64,000 nt of DNA from NCBI GenBank assembly GCA_000708835.1, contig DF236953.1:1-64000 (forward strand). Direction: 5' to 3'. Each line of letters begins with the position of its first letter. Position 1 is the first letter of the stretch. Shown here piece by piece: positions 34,277 through 46,200 of this stretch. Position numbers and translations under genes: made by a program. Source of the stretch: Klebsormidium nitens (Eukaryota > Streptophyta > Klebsormidiophyceae > Klebsormidiales > Klebsormidiaceae). The notes beneath the pieces are model-generated. The model ran no database searches, had not been told where the DNA came from, and worked only from the letters and a program-made list of their open reading frames with translations.

Positions 34277-37200
34277 ATGGCGGTTCTGATTTCACTATCC
34301 ATGGTCGTCCTGCTGGCGCTGTCGGGAAGCGCTACGGCTGCCACAGGTTCAGACGATGGTGAGTTGACAGCTCCTGCCACGTGTTGCTGCCGCTGTTGCC
34401 TGTAATTCGCAAGTTTCAGCCCAGAACAGCTCAAATATTGACCAATCACTTTACAATAAGAAGCTTTCAGCAGTGTGGAAACCATCTGGATTGAGAGTCT
34501 GCTCATTAGCAGCCATCCAGGCAATACCACCAGGGCCTCAGTGTTCATATTGATTCCGGTCTCCGCATGTTTGCTAGTCACATCGCACCACACCTTAATC
34601 CGTTCATATCTGCTGGCTGCGATCAGCTTTGGTCCGTCCCTTGTGAGACACTTTACAGCCAAGCTTGTTGTGCGTAGCGGATGAGAGACTTCCAATGATT
34701 CCCTACTGACCACCGTTCAGATCCTGTCCAGACCGAGTGCAATACAGACTGCAATAACTGCTCAGAAAGCAACCGCCAGCCTCGTTGAGAACAATCACTT
34801 CTCCTGAATGATAAGCGGCATACGAGTGCGCATGCCCCACTTATTGCGGCACTCGTTCCCCTCCAGTTGTGGCACTGCTTGGCATCAAAGCCAGCCTGGA
34901 CCAAAACCCTCTGCTCGCAAATTGGGTCATTACTGGAGATCCCTGCGCTCAGCCTTGGTATGGCGTCGTCAATTGCACCAGCGGAAGCCCGCAGCGGGTG
35001 ACCAACCTTCAACTCCAAAACTCGGGCTTGAGTGGAACCATCAGCCCTTTCCTTGGGAACTTGACGGCGCTGACCTCACTGTGAGTTACCACCACCGTCA
35101 ATTGGAAAGTCTTTCAAGTATTTTCAAACCTCTTGCTACCAAACCTGGCTGGAAGTATCCCCGCCGCCAGTTTGCAAGTGCCCCATACATGATATCCTAA
35201 ACTTGGCTGTAATAGCAACACCAACGGTGACCACAAAGACTCCCAGGGGCCTGTTTAAGATCCTTGCGAAAGGTGGTTATACGGTTGGTGTCCTTTACTT
35301 CTAGCTGGTTTCAGTCGCTCTGCTCCAAGGTGGTGTGATACTTGAACAAAGTTTGGTGGTGCTCATTGCTTGTATGTCAAATCGAAGTCGTGCTCCGCAG
35401 GCTAAAGCGTGGAGCTAATATGTATCGGGTTTGCTGTGCGTTCTTACCGGTGTAGTCTCTGTGATGGGTTTGCGGTCCACTTTTCCAGCTGCTGAACGGT
35501 ACGACCGATTAAGAAGCCTGTGATGCGCTGGTCAAATCTCTGGATTAGCGTGGATAGCTGTTAACCCGTTGCGGTTGTGTTTGAAATCGCCGAGAAGCGT
35601 CGTCTCTGTGCAGGGACATGAGCTCCAACCGCTTGACAGGCCCCATCCCCGCTACTATCGCAAACCTGGTCAACATCTCCCGCATCAATCTCCACAGCAA
35701 CAAGCTCACAGGGACGCTCCAACTGTTCAGCAAGCTGCGAACTTTAACCTACTTGAACGTGGGCGATAATCTGCTCACAGGTGAGCGCTCTCTGGTCTTG
35801 GGCGGGCAGTAATGACGAACGTGAGAACTACATTCAGGTAGCGTGCGCCAGAAAAACGACTTGCCGGTTTCGATGGGGGCACAGAACAACTTCAATCAGG
35901 ATAGAACGAAGCTCTGGCGTTTTCCCCGTGATAAGCGAAGCGGTCATGGAGAGCCCGACATTCTGCAGTTCGCTGCCAAGCTGGAATAGTCTGCAAGAAG
36001 GGACGCCGGTACATGAGCATTTCAATGGGGAACGTAGAGTGTGTAAAGGTTGCCAGAGTAGGCCCACGGCATCATTGTAATTGAGCGTTCAACCGATATC
36101 GAAACGATCCAGCCCCACTTATTGCTATCTCAAGAGCTCTGCACCTGGGTCCTTGCGCCGCTAAACGGACAGGCCCCGTTTCGTCTTCTGCTAATGGCAC
36201 CTCCCGTGCACAGGATGCGAGAGAAGCAACGCAAGTCCGCTTGAGTGGACCACTGCTTCCGGAGTCCTACCATCATCCATACGTTGCTTTCTGTCCCCTT
36301 CCTGATGCAGGTGGCGTGCCGCCAGAGTTCAACAACTTGACCCTCATGACGTACCTCAGTATCGGGATGAACCCCATCGGAGGACCAATTCCAGACCTAA
36401 GCAAGCTGACAAAGGTCATTCACATGTGAGTAACCCACCCGATGTCCTTCAAGAAGCGCTGCTTTCCGATCTATGTTAATCTGTTTATGCTGTATCTTTG
36501 TCAAAGCTTTAGCAGAAATCATACTGGATCATCTTGGCTTTGGTGACAAGCATTCTCACTTCTCACTTCTTCCTTGAGCGCGGAAAGCGAACGAGTCTGA
36601 GCGGGTGGGTGCCGTTCGAGGTTCGCTTTCCGGATGACACCACCAGGTCTCCTTCGGCGACATTGCACTTCGCCAGCCCAGATTTGCTTGCATCAAGTTT
36701 CTGGCGGTTGAGGACCCTTTTTTAGGAAACGCGTCCTGGTGTCCTGCGCCTGCGGCTTTGCACAAACACATGCCGATGAGCAAATGCACACTTCTAAGCA
36801 TCACTGAGGTCTGTTTCTGATCTTTGCTAATGACCTGCACGGAACGTGGTCCCCATGATAGCACACGTCAAATCTTAGACCGCTGTCCTGCGAGCGTGGT
36901 CTGCTATTCTCTTCATCTGGTCACGTCTCTAGACGCTTTGCCTCCTGTCCCGTTCAGCCATTTCGACAACATGAACCTGACCGGCCCCCTGCCTGCCACG
37001 CTCTCTGCACTGACCAGCATGATCCACCTTGTCGTGCAAAACAACCAACTTTCAGGTACGTGACCCAGCTTTGAGCGCTTGCGCGACATCGCTTCCTCAG
37101 AAGAAGGCTGCTCCATACTAAGTTGAATCCTGAATTCTGGCCGACGCGATCTGGCACTTATCCCTCGAGCACCTGTACTCTTCGTGTCCTCGAGGTTTTG

Positions 37201-40200
37201 TTCCTTTGCGATCCCAATGTGCCTGGGCCGAGTCCCATGCTTCTCATTTGCCTTCGCCCTTTCGCTGCTTCTTTAAAGGATTTGTTGTCCAGTTCGGAAG
37301 CTGAGTCTGGCCTCGCACATGCGGCCGTGCTTTCATGCGACTCTGCTGCATCCATGTTCGATCTCTAGCAGGCTTTGTCCCTGCCTTAAGCTCAAATCCG
37401 ACGGCTCATTTTGGTCGCGGTCTCAAGACTTTGTTCCTCTCACAGGCACTCTGCCGCCGTCCCTTTCAGCCCTCACTTCAGTCAGCCTCATCCAGCTGGA
37501 CAACAACTTCTTCACGGGCACGCTGCCAGCCTCCTACAGCAACCTGACGTCGCTCATTGACTTGTGAGTCTGGCTTGGCCGTCAGCAATACTTTGAGGGA
37601 ACAAGAAGGGGGTGCAAATACGGCACAGTGCTGTTGCATGCTTGATCTCGTCTCCGATTCTCGACAAGCAGATGTAATTTTTAGACTGGAACCGCAAGGG
37701 CTTGACTTTGTCATAAGAAGCCGTTCAGACCTTCTGTCGTGCATCCATTTCGTCCAGTGGAGACACCCTTAGAAGGTATCCGATCAATTGTTTCAAGACC
37801 TGAGTGTACCCGCTCCACCTGGGGCCGCTTTTTTGTGTCTGGTGCTTGATCTATGTCACGTTGCCTGGTGCAGTCGGGCGGTGAACAACCAGCTTTCAGG
37901 CCCGATCGATCCGTCCTGGCTTCAGCTGAAAAACCTGCGGAAGCTGTGAGTCCGCTTTCGGATGCCCGAGTCACTTTCTCATGGCCTTCTTCTTTTCCCA
38001 GTGACCGTTCTTGTTCCAGCTTGCGCAAATTTTTGGAAAAGCGCCACGGCCAATGGGCAGGGCAGGACCGCCGGGTTCAGAGGCCAAGTGAGACTGACGG
38101 TTTGATTGGAGCAAACGGAGTAATGTACAGGCATATACGACTGTTGCTTTGTTCCGGTGAAGAGCGAGACTCAGCAGCAAGGGCGCTGTTCTCAGATTTA
38201 GGACAACTTAACTCCTGCTGAAGACAAAGCCGAAGGAAAGTTTTGCTTTGGAGGACGAACGAGTGGTTTCCAGGTTGTCGGATATTCTGCTCAGCAGGTT
38301 TTGCTGCTTCTCTGACTCGCCTTTCGACTTGCATTAGGAGGGTGCAGAAGGAAACTTTGATTCTAGCTCTATGCCCCTCGCATCTTTGATACTTACCTTC
38401 GTCCATCACATGCGGTCTTGCGGCAAAGGCGCCAGCCGTTTCCGCCTACGTCCTGGAACGCGGAGGACGAGCCGAAGCAGAGTTGTTGTGAAGCCGAGGG
38501 AGCCTCTCCTGTTCATGGGGAAGTGCCCTCACCAAAATAATGTCGTTTTGCCATTGATACAGGGACCTGAGCTACAACGACTTTTCGGGCGTGGTTCCGT
38601 CAGGCATCGGAGACATGCCGAGTCTCATCGATCTGTGAGTCTCCTTTCCCCAAATCCTTTGGAACTGCGTGGAGCGGCCACGTGTCACTCCGGCTGGTGA
38701 CGATGCGGCCACGATTGACGCTTTCAACCTCGCCACGTTTTGTCTTGGAGGTTTTTGGCAAAGCCACTCTAATCTCGACAGAACCGCTGCTTTGTTTCGC
38801 CCCTGTTTACCGGTATCCTGCGTGGCAAGTTCGAAACGCTTCATCGCCCCCTCCATCAAGGCACGATGGAAAGGAGAACTCCGCTGGCCGTTCGGTCTGA
38901 TTTATGAAAACCGGTCGCAAACGATGTTTGATCCTTGCCTAAATTGGACGCCCGTATCACGTGCAGGAATTTGGAGCACAACTCTTTCAGCGGCGCCGTT
39001 CCGGCGTCTGTGTGTTACAGCCCCCGGATGACCACCCTGTGAGTGCAAGACCGGGAGTCGCTCTTGCTCACTCATCTTGTTAATACGCAGCTCTGTCGAT
39101 TGCTCGCCATGTTTCATCCCTTCATCGCAATGTTCGGGCTGAAGCAGATTTTGAAAGCTGACAGAGGAGTGAAGTGGAGTAGTGGAATGTAGAGAGAAGT
39201 TGCTCGCCCTCGCCTGATGCGCCAAGTCTGTAAGATCCTTCTGGGGGTCCCTCTCTAGACACCAACAGAGAGCATAGCAGAGTTGCGTTTGCATTTAGGC
39301 GCTCACTTAGGTTACATTTCCGTCAGCCAACCCTGCCTCTCTGCTTCCTGCTAATCTGGCTCCAGGCGCTTGAACGCCAACCTCTTTAGCGGCGCACTGC
39401 CGGCATCCTGTTACAACATGACGAGCCCTCCCTTCCAGACAGCGTGAGTGGCTATTGTGTCCTATCCACTATTTTGCTTGCGCAATGAGATGCTTGCAAG
39501 TCGCCCTTCGTCACTGTTTCCCAGTTTGCCGTCTCCTTCGTACTGAGAGGCGCCCAAATACCCATTTTTCTTTCACCCTTCTTCCGTCTTGGAAACCCCT
39601 AGAATGTCGCTCCACGTGACCCAGTTGCTGTGAAGCAACTTTTAAGCCGTGCACATTCGTCTTTCGTTTCGTCTCTCGTAGATCAACCACGCAAGCTTAG
39701 GATCCATGACTGGTAAAATTCAGAAGCATGGAGAAAAAGGCATGTTTTATTTGCAGCTGGTTCCACGACAACCAGCTCACTGGCGACATCCCTAGCAGCC
39801 CGGACGACTCAGTCGGGATCACGTAAGCCCAATAGTCCATTACCGCGTCTCTTTGTTTGGACCAATCGATTGTTGTACCTCTGTTGGTAGCAAGGTCAAC
39901 TCCGACTCCCACGTCAATTTGGTATGCTTAGCCGTACGAGTTTGCAGACTCGCTCCCATCACCTTTTCATGTATCCTTTGACTGCAAATTTGATAGTCTC
40001 GGCAATCGTTACTGCTGCCGAAAAGCAGTCTCATCTCCACTTGTCTTGCCAGCCTTGAGAAAGCATAAGAAATCAGCGATCTTAAAACTGGACGTGGATG
40101 TAACGCGCGGCTTCGTCCAACGTGAGCAAACTCCACGAAAAATCAGGTTCATTGTTCAGATCTACCAAAGTTCTACTAATCTATTTTGATGCGACGTTCC

Positions 40201-43200
40201 CAAGAGCATTGCGCTTGTCGGCCCAATACACTCTTTGCCTCAGTCCGCTTTCCACCCGTTCCCTGCTTCTCAAAAGCACTTCGGCGGCGTTCGATCCGAC
40301 ACCCTTTGGCTCAACCTCCATTTTCTTTGCCAACATTCGTCCTCCCGCCAAAACTGCTGTTTTTTCGCCTTACTTGCACTTCCATCTCAACATCCCCGGT
40401 GCTGAATCCAGTGCCCCCTGAAACGGGTAATCTTTTACGCAGAGCGTTTGGCAACTCCTGGTGCGCTGGCAATGCTCAACTCCCCGCGTGCCAGGTGCCC
40501 CCAACTCTCGCCGCTGCCCCCATCGCCCCCTCTTCAGCGGCCGCGGTCCCGGCCCCCACGTCGGCGCTGCAGCTGCCAAAAGGCTGCTCGTGCCCATCAG
40601 GTTTGCTTCTCTATGTTTCCCTCTTCTTTTGGAAGGGCTTATGGAACGTGTGATTCTTGATAATATAGGGCCAAGAATTGTTAGGTTTGGCTCTCTTTGT
40701 TTCCCCCTTTTTTTGGAGAGGTCTTATGAAACGGTGCTATTTTGGCGACGAGGGCCAAAAAGTTTTGGCATTTCTGTCGCTGCGAAACTCCTGGGGCGCC
40801 CGAGCAGAGGTTTTGGACGAGGTTGAGATCAGCGTCCGGACGTCGCTTCGGTTGCGGCCGTGTGCACGAAAGCTTCCAAAGCGTAGAATTGTGCCTTCCA
40901 AGCAGGGTCCACATCGTCCTGCGTAAATCATCTTCTGATAATGCTCATATCAGACGTCTCATAAAGAGGTTTTGACCGTCCAGCTGAAACATGCTTCCCA
41001 ACTTTTTCTCAATCGAAAGACCCCAGCCTCGTACTTGGAGCACCCCTCGGGCTCCTCCTACAAAGACTTCCCCTCGAATGCTCTAACTGTATCATCTCTT
41101 CCGGTGCGCATTCACATATGTTCTCTGGCGCTAAGTCAATGTTTGTTCCGCCCTTCTCAGGCTAAGCCCCCCAGCCGTACAGCTTATTTTTATCATCTTC
41201 TGGTTAAGCATTCTTTACAGCGCTCACTGACTGATTGTCCTGCCCTTCTCAGGCCAAGTCCTCCAGCCATACACTCTGACGTCATCATCTTCTTGTTAGG
41301 CATTCCTTACAGCGCTCTCTGCATAGTTGTCCTGTCCTTCTCAGGCCAAGTCCCCAAGCCTTTATTTTTGACTTCCAGCATTTTCTTGCTAAGCAATTCT
41401 CACAGCGCTCTTTGACACACACTCACTGTATCAACTTCTTGCTAAGCAATCCACAGCGCTCACTGAGTGTTTGTTCCGCCCTTCTCAGGCCAGGTGCCTC
41501 AGCCGTACACTCTGAGCACGCAGCTGGCCCCCAACGGCTCCGTCCCCTGCTCGTGCGTCTCCCCCTCGCAGTTCGTCATCAACCTCCCCGGCGTCAGCTT
41601 CGTCGAACTCACCCCCATCCGGTTCCAAAGGTACGCAAGGTGGCAGAATCTTTGGCACTTGACTTCTTTCGTTCTTGTCATGCGCATGCTTTCTCTCGGT
41701 TATCTGGCGGTTTAGCCGCATGACAACTTTCTTACGGTGAAGAGCTTAGTTGCAGGCTTGAACGGTCGAAGATAGGTCACGTGCCCCTGGATCAAATCAA
41801 CTTAGAGTCCAACCTTATCTGCAACTTCTTGTCCAAAGCACCCGCCCACCGCTTTCTTAGGTTAGGGATTAGAGACTCGACACAAGACCGTGTACCACTC
41901 CCAGCCCCCTGTGTGCACGCTTGCCGCTTGATGTGGCCGTGCTGACCTCTCCAATTATCCTTACTGCCAAGCAGGTCGATTGTGACACATCAAATTTTTC
42001 GGCGCCCTCTTTTCTGATCTTCCAATCGGTCCGCCCACCTGCAAGCAAGCAGGCTCGCCGCCAGCCTGACATCCGCATCAATCAGAAAAGTTTCTCGCAA
42101 CAAGATCTAACTCTAGTTTCGATACCTCAACCCGCCTGCCCCCGAACAGAGAACGTGAAGTAAAACCCATCTTGCGCTTCTTTTCCCAGGCTCGCCGCCA
42201 GTCTGGCCACCACGCTGAACCTGCTCCCCGAGCGAGTTACCCTGCAACGGATCTCACTCTCGTCTCAACTCTCTAGCAACCAGTCAGTAAGCTTATCTAC
42301 CCAAAGAATAACGCGACTGGAATGCTGAGTGCTTATAGGCTTCTTGCTTCCTGCCCCCAGGCTCGCCGCCAGTCTTGCCGCCACGCTGAACCTGCTCCCC
42401 GAGCAAGTCACCCCTGAGGGCGCATGCCGCGCCTCGGACCAGTTTTGCGGGGTAGTCTGCGACTCCCCGCTCTGCCACGGCACGAACTCGGTCTTCCAAC
42501 TTCTGCCCGGGACGGCGTGCCTCGCGTCCCGCCCCAACTGTACGTCGCTCTGCAAGTTTCCGCCGTGCACCGGAACCACCGCCGCCTTTCAGCTGCTGCC
42601 AGTCGAGGGGCAGCAGATACCCGCGAGCTATGTAAGCCTGGATTTTTGGATTCTTTCGGAATCCTTTCAAAGAAATTGGATTTTAGCAATTTGGACGTCG
42701 GTTACGTTTTAATCCTTCTACAAGTTCCCGCCATGCACCGGAACCACTGCGGCGTTTCAGCTGCTGCCGGTGGAGGGGCAGCAGATACCCGCGAGCTATG
42801 TAAGGTCGATTCTAGGGTTTATGGTTTATTCTAGGGTTTTTTGAGAATTCTTCTGGGTTTTAGAAGGTTCATTTTCGAGCCTTCTGCAAATTTTCGCTGT
42901 GCACCGGAACCACTGCCGCGTTTCAGTTGCTGCCAGTCGAGGGGCAGCAAATCCCGGCCAGCTATGTAAGTCAGGCTTTTGGAGGATTGGTCTTTTTGGA
43001 TTGTAAAGTTCAGACTTATATTGCTCCCGTTCCACTCAGGTTGCAAAGCGATTCTGCTCAGAAGCCTAATCATCATCGGGGTCAAGTATTCGTAACAAAA
43101 GGGCGTCTTTCAAGGGGAGGTACACGGAGTGTATCTTTTGAGTTGCTTGGCTGTGGCTTTCCCCCAAGCGGGCGTCTCGTGTCTCCAATTGATTCTTTCA

Positions 43201-46200
43201 TTTCTCAAAAGTTTCTTGGGTTTCTGGACCCCTCTCATTCCGTATATATCAAATCCAACGCGGAAATTCATTTGCTGCCCATAGAGGGGCCGTGGACACC
43301 CGCGAGCTGCGTGAGCCGGCTACGAAACACCGATCGGTTTTCTGCTTCACACATTCAGATTGGGTTCGGAAGCTACCGTGCAAATTCATGGTCTGAGCAG
43401 TGGATAGCTCCACATCGTGTTTCTCCTCTATGCTGATCTTGTGGCATTCGCAATAAGTTCATGCCTCTTGAAAAGAATAGTCGAGTCGAATCTCTTCTCA
43501 AGAAGGCTTCTTTACAGGAAGCAGCTTCTCATTTTTTGCCCCTGCGCATCCACGGCCGATAACCCCCCTCGTGGCGAACGCCGCTGGCAGGAGTCAAAGC
43601 CTTCCGGATACCCAAGTATTTGGAAGGACACAATTTCTGTGACCCCGTTTCCGAACCTCTTTCTGCATGATGAGGACTTGCACTGGCGGCTTGCGGTTGG
43701 CGCCGCCAGGTTTTGACTTTGCCCAACTAGAATGTGGCTCCCCGTTTTTGTACACGGATCCAGAGCCTGGAGACGCGCCTCACGGTCGCCGGCGCCGACT
43801 CGTGGTTTCCCACCAAAAGCGACGAACTTGTTTGGGTCCTAGAAGATTTCTCACGCTTTACGCAGCTTGGCTAACTTGTGGCTCCCCGTTTTTGTATACA
43901 GATCCAGAGCTTGGAAACGCGACTTACGGTTATGGGCGCCAACTCGTGGTTCTCCAACAAGATCGACGACGACTTTGTTCCGTACACGCTCGTCATTGCG
44001 CAGCCGCCCACCACAATCATCATACAGACCAAGACGTCGACGTCAACGATCGTCATTGCGGTCATCGGCGCGGTGGTCGGGATGGGCGTTCTTCTCGCGA
44101 TCTGCGCGGGGCTGGGCTTGGGTTTGTGGTGGCACCGCAGGTGTGTTTCTTCAAACGGGTACCAAGTTCATATTGAATCTGATATCAAGTTTAATCTCGT
44201 TGGAAGAACAAAATGATTGTTTGGCCTGCCGGCATCTTCAAAGAATGTCAAACGTTTGAATATAAGATTGATTATCTGGCCTGCCAGCATAAATAAGGAG
44301 AGTCAAACGGCGGTAACGGACGATGGTCTTGCTTTTTGGGGGCTTAAATTGGGTCTGCCGAACTTCTCGGAAGTTTCATGTATAGATGTTTGGCGTAACC
44401 GTCGAGAAAGAACGCTGGCACAGTAGTAAGCTTTGGGTGTACTTTGCTTGTGACCCAACTCGAGTATTTAACCCTCAATTGACCTGCTCCGCATTTGTAA
44501 ACACTCTAGGTCATTCATCAATTCCTCACCCGTCCCGTTGCCGAGCTTTCTACTATCTAGTTTTGACGATCGCTACTCGAAAAAGAACAAAGTACTGAAG
44601 CTCTCTACCGCAGGCGGCGTCAGAGGCTCGATGCAAACCCGTGGTTGCGCGCGGAGAAGAGCCGGTGGAGCACGGCGCGGCCGCTCCGGGAGGGGTCCGG
44701 CGTTCCGCTCACGCAGGAGGCGAGCGGATCGTCCGGGTGGCACCCAACAGCGGACACAAGTGAGTAATCACACAGACAGCTGAAAACTCATACACAGAAG
44801 CGATAAAGGTCACGCACAAGTGATTAGTGACAAACAACAGTGAGTAAACACACACACAAGTGAGTTTTCTCACGCACAAGTTAGTTTTCTTATTGGGCGG
44901 ATTCCTTGCCGGGGCGTGGGCTCCTGGCGCTTTACGGCTTCAATTTCGCCAGATTCTTGACTTGCGCAGAATAGACGAGTGGGTCGTCCGGCCGGGTGCC
45001 GCCCACTGCAGACACAGGTGACTTTTGCATCAAAGGTTTCGTGTCCTTTCCTTACTCCAAACGCCTTTTGTGAAGAGGGTTTGTGGCTGAGCCCCGGCGC
45101 TCGTCTCGTGTTCGTGTGGCGCCCCGCAGCTGGCACACGTGAGTTTTGATTTAGAGGGTTTCTAAATTCTGTTCCTTCGCTTTTCGAGCCAAGATCTTCC
45201 CGATGTCGGGTGAGGCCTGGCGGGGGCGTAGCCTTCTGATCCCGCTCTACGCCTTTTCGTCCACCCCGTCCTCAGCTCCGTACGGGCAATCTGGCCCGCT
45301 ACTCGAAATGATATTCCTAGATCACCCGGGAAGATCTGCAGTCAGATTGTCTCAACAGAAATCCTGGGCAATCCTTGAAACCCATGATTCTTCTATACCG
45401 GAAAAGTGATCTTGCTCTAAACCGTAGTGATTAACTCACGTCCTAAACCTTTGGTTATCTTCAGCGAGCCCATGGTCGGGGCCCCGATCCGCCACCGCGG
45501 AGCCGTTCCTCAACACCGAGCTGCGCACGTACAGCTTCGCGGAGCTCGAGGCCGCGACCGACGACTTCTCAACGGAGCGCGCCATCGGGTCCGGCGGTTT
45601 TGGGACAGTGTATCGGGCCACCTTTCCGGACGATTCCGAGGTAAGTCTTCATGGTTTCTTGGAGTCCCAGGACATGAGCCCGGGCAGTGACCAACCGCTT
45701 TCTAGAATGATTTCAAATTGGATGGCGAAGGCGTCTCTACGGTCGTTAAAAGTTCGCTCAGCAATTATGTTCTCGTGTTCTCTGCAATGAGCATCGTCAT
45801 ACGTCCAAGAACCCTCTCTTTCGCTTTGATTGTATCGCATCATGCGATGAAACCAGCTCCAGATTCAAGGAAAAAGAATTTGTATCATAGTGCTTCCCAC
45901 CGGTTGGCGTGCCTGGGCAAGCAACCGTAGAGAAGGGCGGTCTTTGGATGGTTCTACGGTCTACCCCTTAATTAATCCAGACCAAAAGTTTGGCTGACCC
46001 TGCCTCCCGCGAGCCTCCTCAAAATCTTTAACCCCCTTCTTAACCCAGGTCGCGGTTAAGCGGCTAAGCCTGGAGAGCAAGCAGGGTGAGCCGGAGTTCC
46101 TGGCGGAGATTGGCGCCATATCGCAGCGGCTGAAGCACCCTAATCTGCTGAGACTCATGGGCTACTGTTCGCACGGGCGGGACAGGCTGCTGGTGTATGA

